NCBI GenBank assembly: GCA_016706595.1
Contig: JADJJH010000004.1
Span: 1 to 26,175, forward strand
Length of the DNA: 26,175 bases
From: Bacteroidota bacterium
Lineage (GTDB): Bacteria > Bacteroidota > Bacteroidia > Chitinophagales > Chitinophagaceae
Direction of reading: 5' to 3'
Of the stretch, positions 9,952-18,641 are shown piece after piece (the stretch's first letter is position 1; the number at the start of each line of letters is the position of its first letter). A program made the position numbers and the translations under genes. The notes beneath the pieces are model-generated. The model was not told the origin of the DNA and ran no database searches. It saw only the letters and a program-made list of their open reading frames with translations.

Positions 9952-11528
9952 ATGCGATCTATTTACAAACTGATGCTTTGTTTCGTTCTTTTTGCAAGTT
10001 CACAATTGAGTGCGCAAGATGTCTATAAAGATGTTGCCCCCATATTCATTAATAATTGTACAAGCTGTCATCATGATGGTGGTATCGCTACTTCGCTTAC
10101 ATCTTATAGTAAGGTATATGCATTAGGTAACACGATAAAGTCTTATATGAAATTCTAATACCATGCCACCTTGGCCTCCGATCCTGCTTATAAAGTTATG
10201 TACATGAACGCGTAGTGAGTGCTGCCGATAAAGCCAAGTTGATTGCTTGGATAGATAATGCCATGCCTGCCGGCGATACCACCCTTGCACCTGCTTTACC
10301 CGTTTATGGTGCTACACAATTGTATAGCACGCCCGATTTAATTTTAAACGTACCGAAATTTACTAGTACCGCTTCTACTGCCGATCATTATTATTGTTTA
10401 AATGTACCAAGCGGTTTATTGCAAGATCGTTATATACGCGCCTTCGAATTTGTACCGGGTAATGCAGCCATTATTCATCATGCTGTAATTACCATAGATA
10501 CAACCGGAACCGCCGTTGATGATTTAAGTGGGGGTTGTTTTAATTTTCAAGGACAAGTAGGTATTGGAGATTATGCACCGGGTATGGGACCAACGGTTTT
10601 GCCCGGGGTGAGTCCGACGAAGTTTGGATTTAGAATTAAAGCCGGTTCTACCGTATCGTTTCAAATGCATGTACCCGAAGGAAGTGCAGGCGAAAAAGAT
10701 AGTTCTCAACTAAGAATTTATTTTTATCCGGTGGCAGAAACTGGCGTTCGAGAAATGTATTTCGAAACACTTATACAAAATTGGAGTTTTGTTGTTCCTG
10801 CAAATGACAGCATAACCGTTACGCAAAAATATCCCCCAAGTGCGGCAGGCATACCGGTGCCTTTTTCCATTTATGGCGTCTTCCCACACTCGCATAATAC
10901 TTGTACCAATATTTTAAATTTAGCGTATAAAACAACTGATACCATTCCGTTGATTTGGATACCCGAATGGGATTTTCATTGGCAAGGACAATACACTTTT
11001 AAGAACATGGTGAAAATGCCGCAAGGGTATCGTTTGTTTTCATCACATAAATTTGATAATACAATCAACAATCCGCACACGCCCGATCCAAATGTCCCTG
11101 TGTCGGCAGGCACTAATACCTATGATGAAATGTTGTTCGATAGCTATTTATTTGCCTTGTATCAAACGGGCGATGAGTTAGCCGATATTGAAGCCATCTT
11201 AAATAATGATCCGCTTTTTTATCCTACATCAGCCGCAAATGTGCAAAGCCTAATTCCATTTATAAATGTGTATCCAAATCCATTTCAACAAACCATACAA
11301 TTCGAATATGAGTTGGCAAGTTCGCAATTTGTGAGTCTGCGCATTTACGATATTTTCGGAAGAGAAGTAAGTAAGGTAGTCTCACATATTCAAGGCATGG
11401 GCTTTCATACCTGTTCGTGGAATGGAAGATCAGAAAATGCACAAGCATTACCTTCAGGAAATTATATGTATAAATTGCAAGCAGGTAAGTCAACTAAAAG
11501 TGGGTTGATTAGCAAGCAATCTGATTAA
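9952..11528 (+). CDS. Secreted cytochrome c / PHM-like copper monooxygenase fusion with T9SS tail (frameshifted)
   Basis: The signal peptide MRSIYKLMLCFVLFASSQLS ends at SAQ. A short cytochrome c domain follows, with haem motif CTSCH at about residues 36-40 and a downstream NTMPPWPP, where Met is the probable axial ligand. One to three frame breaks lie at 10150-10215; the rest (10215-11528) is open. The body resembles copper type II ascorbate-dependent monooxygenases. IIHHAVITID supplies a His pair, FPHSHNT an HxH pair, and YDEMLFDSYLF a Met, matching the CuA/CuB ligands of peptidylglycine hydroxylating monooxygenase. The end (VYPNPFQQTIQFEY ... LPSGNYMYKLQAG) is a T9SS sorting domain. Length about 525 residues. 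It probably acts extracellularly; the substrate is unknown. Confidence 0.8.
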
Positions 11529-11625
11529 GGGCATCTCAAAAAGATGGTCTAAAGTTTCTCAGATGATGCATGTGAATTTTTAATTCCGATAGCTATCTAA
11601 AGCGTTGACTAAGGTAATTAAAGTG

Positions 11626-11641
11626 TGCCGCGCGTGCGGCA
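11626..11641 (+). terminator. GC-rich hairpin downstream of the copper protein gene
   Basis: TGCCGCGCGTGCGGCA is a perfect 6-bp stem with a GCGT loop, about 100 bases after the stop. No U-tract follows directly, so intrinsic terminator function is uncertain. Confidence 0.4.
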
Positions 11642-11688
11642 TTTACATAACGAAGTATAAGGGATTTAAACCACCTTGTATTTTCTTT

Positions 11689-11801
11689 GGGCGTGGCAGC
11701 ACAAAGGCTCACCGGGCTTTACACTGCTAGTCCTCACCCGCCGTGGCGTCGGGTTGCGGGCTATCCGTTACAATCCCGCACGCGGTGAGTGCTTGCTACA
11801 A
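11689..11801. repeat. GC-rich structured intergenic element (Bacteroidota-type dispersed repeat)
   Basis: A clearly GC-rich island within AT-rich spacer. It begins GGGCGTGGCAGCACAAAGGC, continues with CACCGGGCTTTACACTGCTA, and includes GGGCTATCCGTTACAATCCC before GCGGTGAG. ACCCG (11736-11740) can pair with CGGGT (11750-11754), and CTCACC (11708-11713) with GGTGAG (11784-11789), giving a possible long outer stem. From memory, the GGGCGTG...GGGCTATCCGYT..AATC pattern recurs in many Bacteroidota intergenic regions; I cannot verify this here. One + frame is open across it, but codon content does not look like protein. Function unknown. Confidence 0.55.
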
Positions 11802-11888
11802 TTAATTTACTCAAATAATTTAAAACTCACCCGCCTCATCATCCTTCTCCCACCCAAAACTGAATTTCATATTCTAAACTTGCCATAT

Positions 11889-11896
11889 TACATTTG
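11889..11896 (+). promoter_or_regulatory. Bacteroidota-type -7 box upstream of idh
   Basis: TACATTTG matches TAnnTTTG, 25 bases before the ATG at 11921. Confidence 0.5.
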
Positions 11897-11920
11897 CCCC
11901 ACATTTAAAAATCCTAAATC

Positions 11921-13146
11921 ATGGCTAAAATAGTAGTAAACAATCCGGTAGTAGAAATTGATGGTGATGAAATGACCCGTATCATTTGAAATTCATCAAA
12001 GAAAAATTGATACTTCCTTATTTAGAAGTTCCGATTCAATACTACGATTTAGGTATCGAAAGCCGAGATGAAACTAACGATCAAATTACCATCGATTGTG
12101 CCAATGCCATCAAAGCCTGTGGCGTTGGTATTAAATGTGCCACCATTACACCCGATGAAGAACGTGTAAAAGAATTTAATTTAAAGCAAATGTGGAAATC
12201 GCCTAATGGCACCATACGTAATATTTTAGATGGTACCGTTTTCCGCGAACCGATTGTGATGAATAATGTACCACGTTTGGTTACTAATTGGACAGCCCCT
12301 ATCATCGTAGGTCGTCATGCTTTTGGCGATCAATATCGTGCAACCGATACCGTTATTAAAGGTAAAGGAAAACTTACCATGACCTTCACACCTGAAGATG
12401 GCGGTGACGTACAAAGCTTTGAAGTATTTAATTTTAAAGGCGATGGTGTTGCCATGGGCATGTATAATACCGACGAAAGTATTATTGGTTTTAGCAGTTG
12501 TTTTAATATGGCACTTAGTAAAAAATGGCCTTTATATCTTTCAACTAAAAACACCATTCTTAAAAAATACGATGGTAGATTCAAAGATATCTTCGAAGAG
12601 ATTTATCAAAACGAATTTAAAGCAGCTTACCAAGAAGCAGGTATTACTTACGAGCATCGCTTAATTGATGATATGGTTGCCTCGGCATTAAAATGGAATG
12701 GTAATTTTGTTTGGGCTTGTAAAAATTATGATGGCGATGTACAAAGCGATACCGTTGCTCAAGGTTTTGGCTCCTTAGGTTTAATGACTTCTGTACTCAT
12801 CACTCCCGACGGAAAAACCATGGAAGCCGAAGCAGCACACGGAACCGTTACCCGACATTACCGCGATCATCAAGCAGGCAAACCAACCAGTACAAACCCT
12901 ATCGCATCTATCTTTGCTTGGACACGCGGACTTGCCTTCAGAGGTAAATTAGATAATAACCAGCCTTTGATTGATTTCTGTAATCACCTCGAAGAAGTTT
13001 GTATCGACACAGTTCAAGGTGGTATCATGACTAAAGACTTAGCCGTATGTATTCATGGTAATAAAGTAAATCATGGCGAACACTTTGTGTATACCGAAGA
13101 ATTTTTAGATGCTTTGGATAAGAATTTGCAGAAGAAGATTGGGTAA
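11921..13146 (+). CDS. NADP-dependent isocitrate dehydrogenase, eukaryote-like type (one frameshift)
   Basis: The start MAKIVVNNPVVEIDGDEMTR is the hallmark N-terminus of the homodimeric ~410-residue NADP isocitrate dehydrogenase shared by eukaryotes and some bacteria. One base is missing at about 11986, where family RIIW-KFIKEKLI is interrupted by TGA. From 11986 on the frame is intact for 386 residues. Motifs include KCATITPDEERVKEFNLK, WKSPNGTIRNILDGTVFREP with the isocitrate-binding serine and arginines, LIDDMVASALKWNG with the metal-binding aspartates, and EAAHGTVTRHYRDH for NADP binding. With the repair it is about 408 residues. It is not a duplicate of the icd at 5128, which belongs to another subfamily. 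Confidence 0.95.
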
Positions 13147-13150
13147 GAGC

Positions 13151-13354
13151 GGGGTTCGGTGTTTGGAGTTCGGGGTTCGAAAATTTTTCTTGCCTGAAGT
13201 ATTCTCCTTCGTATTTCTATTTTAGTATTTAGGACTTTTTCGAGGTTCGGAAATTTTACTTTCTTGAAGTTTCACACTTCGAATTTCGATTTTAGTATTT
13301 TGAATTTTTCGCTTTGCGCTTAGCAGGTTTCTTAAAACTTGAACTTGGGGGAAA
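13151..13354. repeat. Dispersed intergenic repeat, copy B (two tandem core units)
   Basis: The block starts five bases after the idh stop. It carries two successive units of the same pattern: a GGAGTTCGGGGTTCGAAAAT head and an AGGTTCGGAAATTTTACTTT head. Each is followed by a CTTGAAGT or CCTGAAGT segment, then CTTCGAATTTCGATTTTAGT (unit 2) or a near match (unit 1). The tail GGTTTCTTAAAACTTGAACT is shared with copy C. No gene on + ; an overlapping minus ORF is judged a shadow. Confidence 0.75.
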
Positions 13355-13390
13355 TCTTTGAAACGGATGTTTTACTTTTGGAAGGCTAAT

Positions 13391-13398
13391 TATATTTG
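13391..13398 (+). promoter_or_regulatory. Bacteroidota-type -7 box upstream of the hydrolase
   Basis: TATATTTG matches TAnnTTTG, 95 bases before the hydrolase ATG. No good -33 box at normal spacing. Confidence 0.4.
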
Positions 13399-13493
13399 GA
13401 TTGAGATTTGGAGGATACAATTGAGGGTATATAACCGTTGGCAATAATGCTATCAGCCACCTTAACAATAGCATCATTATTAAAAAATTAGAT

Positions 13494-14510
13494 ATGCGTT
13501 TATTCATTTTCATTTTAGCTACTTGCTTTACTCTTTCATGCGAACAAACACCATCCTCGCATTCTATTTCCATGGCTGATTATTTTAACTATGGAGATTC
13601 AGTTGAATCGGCAGGTGTAAGAATGATTCCCATTAAAACACCTTCGGGTGATTTTAAAGTGTGGACTAAACGTTTTGGTAATAATCCAAAAATAAAAATA
13701 TTGTTGCTGCATGGTGGCCCTGCAATGACTCACGAGTATATGGAATGTTTTGAAACCTTTTTTCTGCGACAAGGTTTTGAATTTTATGAATATGACCAGC
13801 TAGGTTCATACTACAGCGACCAACCAAAAGACAGCAGTCTTTGGACCACTGCCCGTTTTGTTGAAGAAGTAGAACAAGTTCGCCAGTCTATTGGTGCAGA
13901 TAGTACAAATTTTTATGTGCTTGGTAATTCATGGGGTGGCATTCTAGCAATGGAGTATGCCTTGAAATATCAAAGGCATTTAAAAGGTTTGTTGGTGGCA
14001 AATATGGTTGCAAGTGCACCGGAGTATGGAAAGTATGCAGCGGAAGTACTTGCTAAACAAATGAAGCGGAAATTCTTTCCGAAATTAAATCTATCGAAGC
14101 GAAAAGGACTTTAATAACCGCGTTATATGGAATTACTCATTCCAAATTTTTACCATGAACATTTATGTCGTTTAAAGGAATGGCCTGATGGCTTTAACCG
14201 TGCTATGAAACACGTAAACGGCGAAATTTATACTATGATGCAGGGGCCAAGTGAATTTGGTATTAGTGGCCGTCTTGCAAATTGGGACATTAAAAATCGG
14301 TTGAAAGAAATATCTATTCCTACGTTAATGATAGGTGCCAAACATGACACAATGGATCCGAATGCTATGGAAGAACAAAGCAAATTGGTAATGAAAGGTC
14401 GATATCTCTATTGTCCCAATGGAAGCCATTTGTCTATGTGGGATGACCAACAGGTTTTTATGACCGGTGTTATCAAGTTTATAAAGGATGTTGATTCTGG
14501 AACTTTTTAA
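13494..14510 (+). CDS. Lipoprotein alpha/beta hydrolase, proline iminopeptidase-like (one frameshift)
   Basis: The N-terminus MRLFIFILATCFTLSCEQ has a lipobox (TLSC), so it is probably a membrane-anchored lipoprotein. The body resembles S33-family proline iminopeptidases. LLLHGGPAMTHEY holds the oxyanion HGGP motif, EYDQLGSYYSDQP is the family DQRG-like segment, and VLGNSWGGILAMEYAL holds the nucleophile Ser in GxSxG. The second frame (from about 14070) reads SGRLANWDIKNRLKEISIPT, then GAKHDTMDP with the acidic residue, and GSHLSMWDD with the catalytic His. One frame change at 14060-14110 joins the halves, giving about 338 residues. Repeat copies B and C flank it. Confidence 0.85.
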
Positions 14511-14520
14511 TAAATAATTG

Positions 14521-14708
14521 ATGTTAGGAAAAACGGAGCTAGGGGTTCGGGGTTAGAGGTTCGGAAATTGCTCTTGAATTGATGTTAGATGTCAGGAATC
14601 AGATGATGGGGAAATTTTACTCGCCTGAAGAATCCTCCTTCGAATTTAGTATTTTGAATTTTTGAATTTGCGTAGCGGGTTTCTTAAAACTTGAACTAGG
14701 GGTAAACA
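14521..14708. repeat. Dispersed intergenic repeat, copy C
   Basis: Begins about ten bases after the hydrolase stop with ATGTTAGGAAAAACGGAGCT, then AGGGGTTCGGGGTTAGAGGT. Core GAAATTTTACTCGCCTGAAG and CCTCCTTCGAATTTAGTATT follow. The tail GGTTTCTTAAAACTTGAACT is identical to that of copy B. Same orientation as B and D. The remaining bases to 14825 show no gene. Confidence 0.75.
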
Positions 14709-14825
14709 GAGTAAATGGATATTTTCAATAATATCTTGATGACGAATAAAAAAGCAGGTAAGATGGGCATTATCCAATTCATTTTACAGAACTTAAATGC
14801 AAAGTAATATTTAAGAAATAATCTA

Positions 14826-14833
14826 TAAATTTG
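14826..14833 (+). promoter_or_regulatory. Bacteroidota-type -7 box at the toxin-antitoxin start
   Basis: TAAATTTG matches TAnnTTTG and ends four bases before the antitoxin ATG, implying a nearly leaderless transcript. Confidence 0.4.
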
Positions 14834-14837
14834 ACGA

Positions 14838-15059
14838 ATGAAACACTATTCGGAGATTATTGCAATAGACCCAAACATAAGATTTGGAAAACCTTGTATC
14901 CGAGGAATGAGGATTTCAGTTTATGATGTACTAAGTTGGTTTGCCTCAGGTATGACTGAAGAAGAAATTATTGAGGATTATCCTGAACTAACTAAAGAAG
15001 ATTTATTGGCGGTGCTAGCGTATGCTGCAGATAGAGAACATCGTATAAAGGTTGCGTAA
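14838..15059 (+). CDS. DUF433 protein, putative antitoxin
   Basis: A 73-residue protein of the DUF433 family. The conserved IAIDPNIRFGKPCIRGMRIS opening is followed by the DVLSWFASGMTEEEIIEDYP helix-turn-helix-like region and LTKEDLLAVLAYAADRE. Such proteins are commonly encoded before a DUF5615 PIN-like protein and are considered antitoxins and transcriptional autoregulators. Its TAA overlaps the next ATG (TAATG), so the two are co-translated. The frame is intact, in contrast to much of the window. Role inferred from family and context. Confidence 0.88.
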   Translation: MKHYSEIIAIDPNIRFGKPCIRGMRISVYDVLSWFASGMTEEEIIEDYPELTKEDLLAVLAYAADREHRIKVA

Positions 15060-15403
15060 TGAAATTGTTACTCGACCAAAACATTTCATTTAGAATTGTC
15101 AAGAAAATTCAAGATTTTCTGCCTTTAGCCAGTCAAGTTAAATTATTAGGCTTAGAAAATAGCGATGACTACGAAATTTGGGAATACGCTAAATTAAATG
15201 ATTATACCATAGTAACTTTTGATACAGACTTCTATGATATGTCATTAATTAAAGGAACTCCGCCTAAGATAATTTGGCTTAGAATAGGTAATACTTCAAC
15301 GAAGAATTTGGTAGTTTGTTTGCTAAACAACGTTGAACTAATAAAGGAGTTTGTTCAAAATAATGAGTATAAAGATTTGGCTTGCTTGGAAATTGATACA
15401 TAA
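15059..15403 (+). CDS. DUF5615 PIN-like protein, putative toxin
   Basis: A 114-residue protein starting MKLLLDQNISFRIVKKIQDF, with the early acidic residue (LLDQN) typical of DUF5615/Mut7-C-like PIN folds. A second acidic cluster occurs in IVTFDTDFYDMSLIKG and is followed by PPKIIWLRIGNTSTKNL, all characteristic of the family. PIN-domain toxins are predicted ribonucleases using a metal held by these aspartates. It overlaps the DUF433 gene by one base, the usual pair arrangement. Frame intact. RNase activity is an inference. Confidence 0.87.
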   Translation: MKLLLDQNISFRIVKKIQDFLPLASQVKLLGLENSDDYEIWEYAKLNDYTIVTFDTDFYDMSLIKGTPPKIIWLRIGNTSTKNLVVCLLNNVELIKEFVQNNEYKDLACLEIDT

Positions 15404-15479
15404 GCATTGACCATAACATTTGCAGAGTATAAGAGAAAGAAACAAGACTTACAAATTAATTTAAACAAACACTGATTAT

Positions 15480-15961
15480 ATGAAAAAATTACAATTCAAA
15501 GTAATCATCAATGCACCTGCAAGCAAGGTATATGATATTATGCTTGGCATCAATAGCAAATCAACTTATGAGCAATGGACTGCGCTCTTTAACCCAACAT
15601 CAACCTATGTAGGAATATGGGACAAGGGAAATAAAATTTTATTTGTTGGCGTAGATGAGAAAGGTGAAAAGGAGGTATGGTTTCTAGAATCGCTGATATT
15701 ATTCCCAATCAATTTGTTTCAATTCAACATTATGGTCTTTTTAAAGCCGGCGAGGAAATTACAGAAGGACCTGAAGTGGAAAAATGGGCCAACGGATTTG
15801 AAAACTATTCATTCGAAGAAAATAATGCCCGCCTGGACGAAGCAGTTGGACAGGGAACCACAACCCTTACTGTTGACTTAGACACCACTGAAGATTTTGT
15901 AGATTATATGAACAAGACCTACCCTAAAGCACTTGAGAAATTGAAAGAAATTTGCGAATAA
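15480..15961 (+). CDS. SRPBCC / AHSA1-like protein (one frameshift)
   Basis: Start MKKLQFKVIINAPASKVYDI is typical of the START-like SRPBCC superfamily (activator of Hsp90 ATPase homologue 1-like). It is followed by YEQWTALFNPTSTYVGIWDK and GNKILFVG. A frame break near 15675 moves translation into a second frame reading MVSRIADIIPNQFVSIQHYG, then GTTTLTVDLDTTEDFVDYMN and ending LEKLKEICE. Repaired length is about 160 residues, normal for the family. These proteins form a hydrophobic ligand-binding cavity; the ligand here is unknown. It lies between the toxin-antitoxin pair and repeat copy D. Confidence 0.85.
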
Positions 15962-15989
15962 TAGGGATGTGAATTTAGGAATATACAAT

Positions 15990-16128
15990 CGGAGTTTGGG
16001 GCTTGAGGTTCGAGGTTCGGAATTAGATGTTAGGAAAGCGTGGCTAGGTGTTCGGGGTTCGTGGTTCGCAAATTTTACTTGCCTAGAGAATCCATCTTCG
16101 AATTTCGATTTTAGTGTGTCGAATTTCC
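15990..16128. repeat. Dispersed intergenic repeat, copy D
   Basis: Starts 29 bases after the SRPBCC stop with GGAGTTTGGGGCTTGAGGTT, then GATGTTAGGAAAGCGTGGCT (shared with copy C), GGTGTTCGGGGTTCGTGGTT, and the core CAAATTTTACTTGCCTAGAG plus CTTCGAATTTCGATTTTAGT. It runs to the stop codon of the converging rfbD-like gene. Confidence 0.75.
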
Positions 16129-17001
16129 CTATGTAGTTTTCCCTCGTACAAAATCATCTACATTACTAAACAAAAACTCGGGATATAAATTCGAGAACTT
16201 TTGCTTTAGTAATCCGCCACGTAAAGGTCGAGCAGCTGGCTGTTGTAAAGATTCAGTGCTAATAACTTCGAGTTGATAATTTGCTTCCGGAAAATGTTTT
16301 AATACCGTTAGTGCTAGCTCTACCCTATTCATCCAATCGGTTGAAGCAATATGAAAAATACCAGTGTGCTGATCTTGCAATAAAACCAACATGGCTCGGG
16401 CGATATCCCAGGCATTTACGGTGTGGCATATTGATCGAAAGGTAATTTTAAGGTGAGCGTTTGCTTATTAATACATTGCTCGATAATGCGTGATACAAAA
16501 TTTTTATTTCGTGCTTCGTTGCCATATACATTCGTTACTCGCAAAACCAAATGGGATGTTGAATCGGCTAACACCCTTTGCTCGGCTTCGAGTTTATGTT
16601 TTGCGTAGACACTCAATGGGTTTACTGCGGCGGCTTCGTCATACGGACCGTCTATTCCATCAAATACATAATCGGTTGAAATAAAAACCAATTTAGCCTC
16701 AAGCTGTTTTGCTAATGCCAACAAGTTTTTAGTAGAAACAACGGTCTTCTGATAACTTTCTTCGATATTGGCTTCACAATAATCTACGTGGGTTAATGCA
16801 CCGCAATGCACTATTACATCAGGTTTAAAAGCTGCCACATCTACATTTTTTTCATCTAATAAGTTTAACGTATTAAAATAAACGGTATCGCTAGTTGGGT
16901 ATGAAAAATAAGTGCCCAGTACCTCGCAACCTTGTTGTAAAATGTTGTAAGCAGTTGCTGCCTACTAAACCCGATGCACCTGAAATAAATATCTTCATCA
17001 T
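16129..17001 (-). CDS. rfbD: NAD(P)-dependent sugar reductase, RmlD/RfbD family (frameshifted)
   Basis: RmlD-type reductases reduce the C-4 keto group of nucleotide-linked 4-keto-6-deoxy sugars. The minus-strand start MMKIFISGASGLVGSNCLQH shows the Rossmann GxxGxxG. Further on come IVHCGALTHVDYCE, LVFISTDYVFDG, PLSVYAKHKLEAEQ with the catalytic YxxxK, and LRVTNVYGNEARN. The C-terminal frame (16392-16129) reads HTGIFHIASTDWMNR and LRGGLLKQKFS. Two or three frame breaks, at about 16415 and 16900-16960. About 290 residues. It is the last gene of the four-gene sugar cluster. In this context the substrate is probably CDP-linked rather than dTDP-linked, so the symbol names the family only. Confidence 0.8.
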
Positions 17002-17080
17002 GTGTATGATTTCATTTTAAAATGGAGAATTAAATTCACTCAATGTTTGAAATGCTAAATCTCTTGTAGATACGATTGGA

Positions 17081-17558
17081 TTATATACCCCAATCAAACC
17101 CAAAACTATCAAAACGAATACCATCATCTGCTTGCTGATTGTATTCGCCACTAACAAAATAAAAGGTGGTAGCATCATCGCTTAAGGTTATAAATCCATG
17201 CGCAAATCCTTTAGGAATAAATAAAGCTTTAGTATTCTCGGCACTTACTTCGGTGCTCACATATTTACCATAGGTATTGGCGTCTTTTCGTAAATCTAAG
17301 GCCACATCAAGAATACTGCCTTGGGTACAAAAAAACAATTTTATCATGCTCGTAAGGTGGATGATGAAAATGCATACCACGAATTACATCCTTATGTGAA
17401 ACTGAATAAAAACTTTCCTTCATATCAAAATCTATCCCCGCCAATTGCAAACTACTTTGATGAAATGTTTTTACAAATACGCCTCGATGGTCATCGGCTC
17501 GAAACTGACGGATGATTTTTACAGCTTCAATATGGGTTTGTTCAATTTTCATCAGCAT
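17081..17558 (-). CDS. rfbC: Nucleotide-sugar 3,5-epimerase, RmlC/RfbC family (one frameshift)
   Basis: RmlC-family cupins epimerise C-3 and C-5 of 4-keto-6-deoxyhexoses. The start MLMKIEQTHIEAVKIIRQFR leads to DHRGVFVKTF, then KESFYSVSHKDVIRGMHFHH, where the conserved GMHF histidine is the catalytic base. After a frame break at 17325-17345 come GSILDVALDLRKDANTYGKY, IPKGFAHGFITLSDDA and the C-terminal GEYNQQADDGIRFDSFGFDW. About 158 residues, slightly shorter than RmlC of enterobacteria, as for CDP-sugar-associated versions. The ATG overlaps the rfbG stop by some bases; an alternative start is 17552. Confidence 0.83.
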
Positions 17559-18641
17559 CGTCAATTTTATTCTCGAAATAAGCATTAATTTGTTGCAAAC
17601 ACTTTATATCAGCGGCTTGATCATCTAAATACCATTCAACGGTTTTCTCAATCGCCATCTTCGCATCAAATTTTGGTTGCCAGCCCAATTCAATTTTTGC
17701 TTTATCAATATCTAACATTAAGGTAGCAGCTTCGTGAGGTTTATTACTATCCTCGATAATTTCAACAGCGCCTTTGCCGCTTTTGCAATGGCAATTCGAG
17801 TAAGCTCTTCAACCGTGAGTATATCATCTTTAGCCAGCCCCAAATTATAAGCCGTATTATATTTTGCAGATGATCAACCATTTTGGTAGCCAATAATAAA
17901 TAAGCACCCAATGGTTCTAATACATGTTGCCATGGACGAATTGCTTTTGGATTTCGTAAGGTGACTGTTAAGTTGGCTTGCAACGAACGAATGATGTCCG
18001 GCACAATTCGGTTATCGGCAAAATCGCCACCACCAATTACATTTCCGGCTCGCACAGAGGCAATTGACTTTTTATGTTGTTCAATTTTATCCGGATGAAA
18101 ATACGATGAACGAAACGATGAGATGATAATTTCTGCAACCGCTTTGCTTGCCGAGTAGGGATCGTATCCGCCTAATTTATCATCTTCACGAAACAATCTG
18201 CTATCATCTATATTTTCGTACACTTTATCGGTGGTAATCATGATCGCTGCACATTTCTTGTCTACATGTCGCAATGCTTCCAGCACATTCGCTGTGCCTT
18301 GTCCGTTTACCTCAAAAGTATACAAGGGTTCATCATATCCTTTTAACACCAAAGGCTGTGCCGCCAAATGAAAAACAAAATCAGGTTCAAAACGAAGTAA
18401 TTCCATGCGTAAAATTTCGGCATCGCGTATATCATGAATGATACTACTAAAAAACAAAGCGAATCGCCATCAATCAAATGGTATAAATCATCCTTCTTTT
18501 CGGGTGCTAATGAAAAGCCTTTTACTTCGGCGCCAAGCAAACTTAAAATTTGCAATAACCACGATCCTTTAAATCCGGTATGTCCGGTTAAAAAAACTTT
18601 CTTCCCTTCAAAATAGGGTTTAAATATTTAATACTTACCAT
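17542..18641 (-). CDS. rfbG: CDP-glucose 4,6-dehydratase (frameshifted)
   Basis: Makes CDP-4-keto-6-deoxyglucose from CDP-glucose with bound NAD. The minus-strand N-terminus reads KKVFLTGHTGFKGSWLLQIL, the NAD-binding glycine motif with the TGFKG variant typical of RfbG. Then follow LAAQPLVLKGYDEPLYTFEV, MITTDKVYEN, DPYSASKAVAEI with catalytic YxxxK, and VRAGNVIGGGDFADNRIVPD. The C-terminus, in other frames, ends QQINAYFENKIDDADEN. About 365 residues. Frame breaks near 17760-17870 and 18430-18460. Its ATG overlaps the rfbF stop (ATGGTAA) and its stop overlaps the epimerase start. Confidence 0.9.

Noticed and set aside
11676..11933. Open + frame of 85 codons across the GC-rich element
   Set aside because: No start context, no protein-like conservation seen, and it overlaps the promoter box and ATG of idh; the stem-forming content explains it better.
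13292..13573. Minus-strand frame encoding a membrane segment with a Pro-rich and basic tail
   Set aside because: It overlaps repeat copy B and the start of the hydrolase gene; its tail is simply the repeat read backwards, and the same tail appears in copy C without an ORF.
15424..15440. ATAACATTTGCAG as a promoter for the SRPBCC gene
   Set aside because: Spacing inside the box is TA+3+TTTG, not TA+2+TTTG, and no -33 element is visible.
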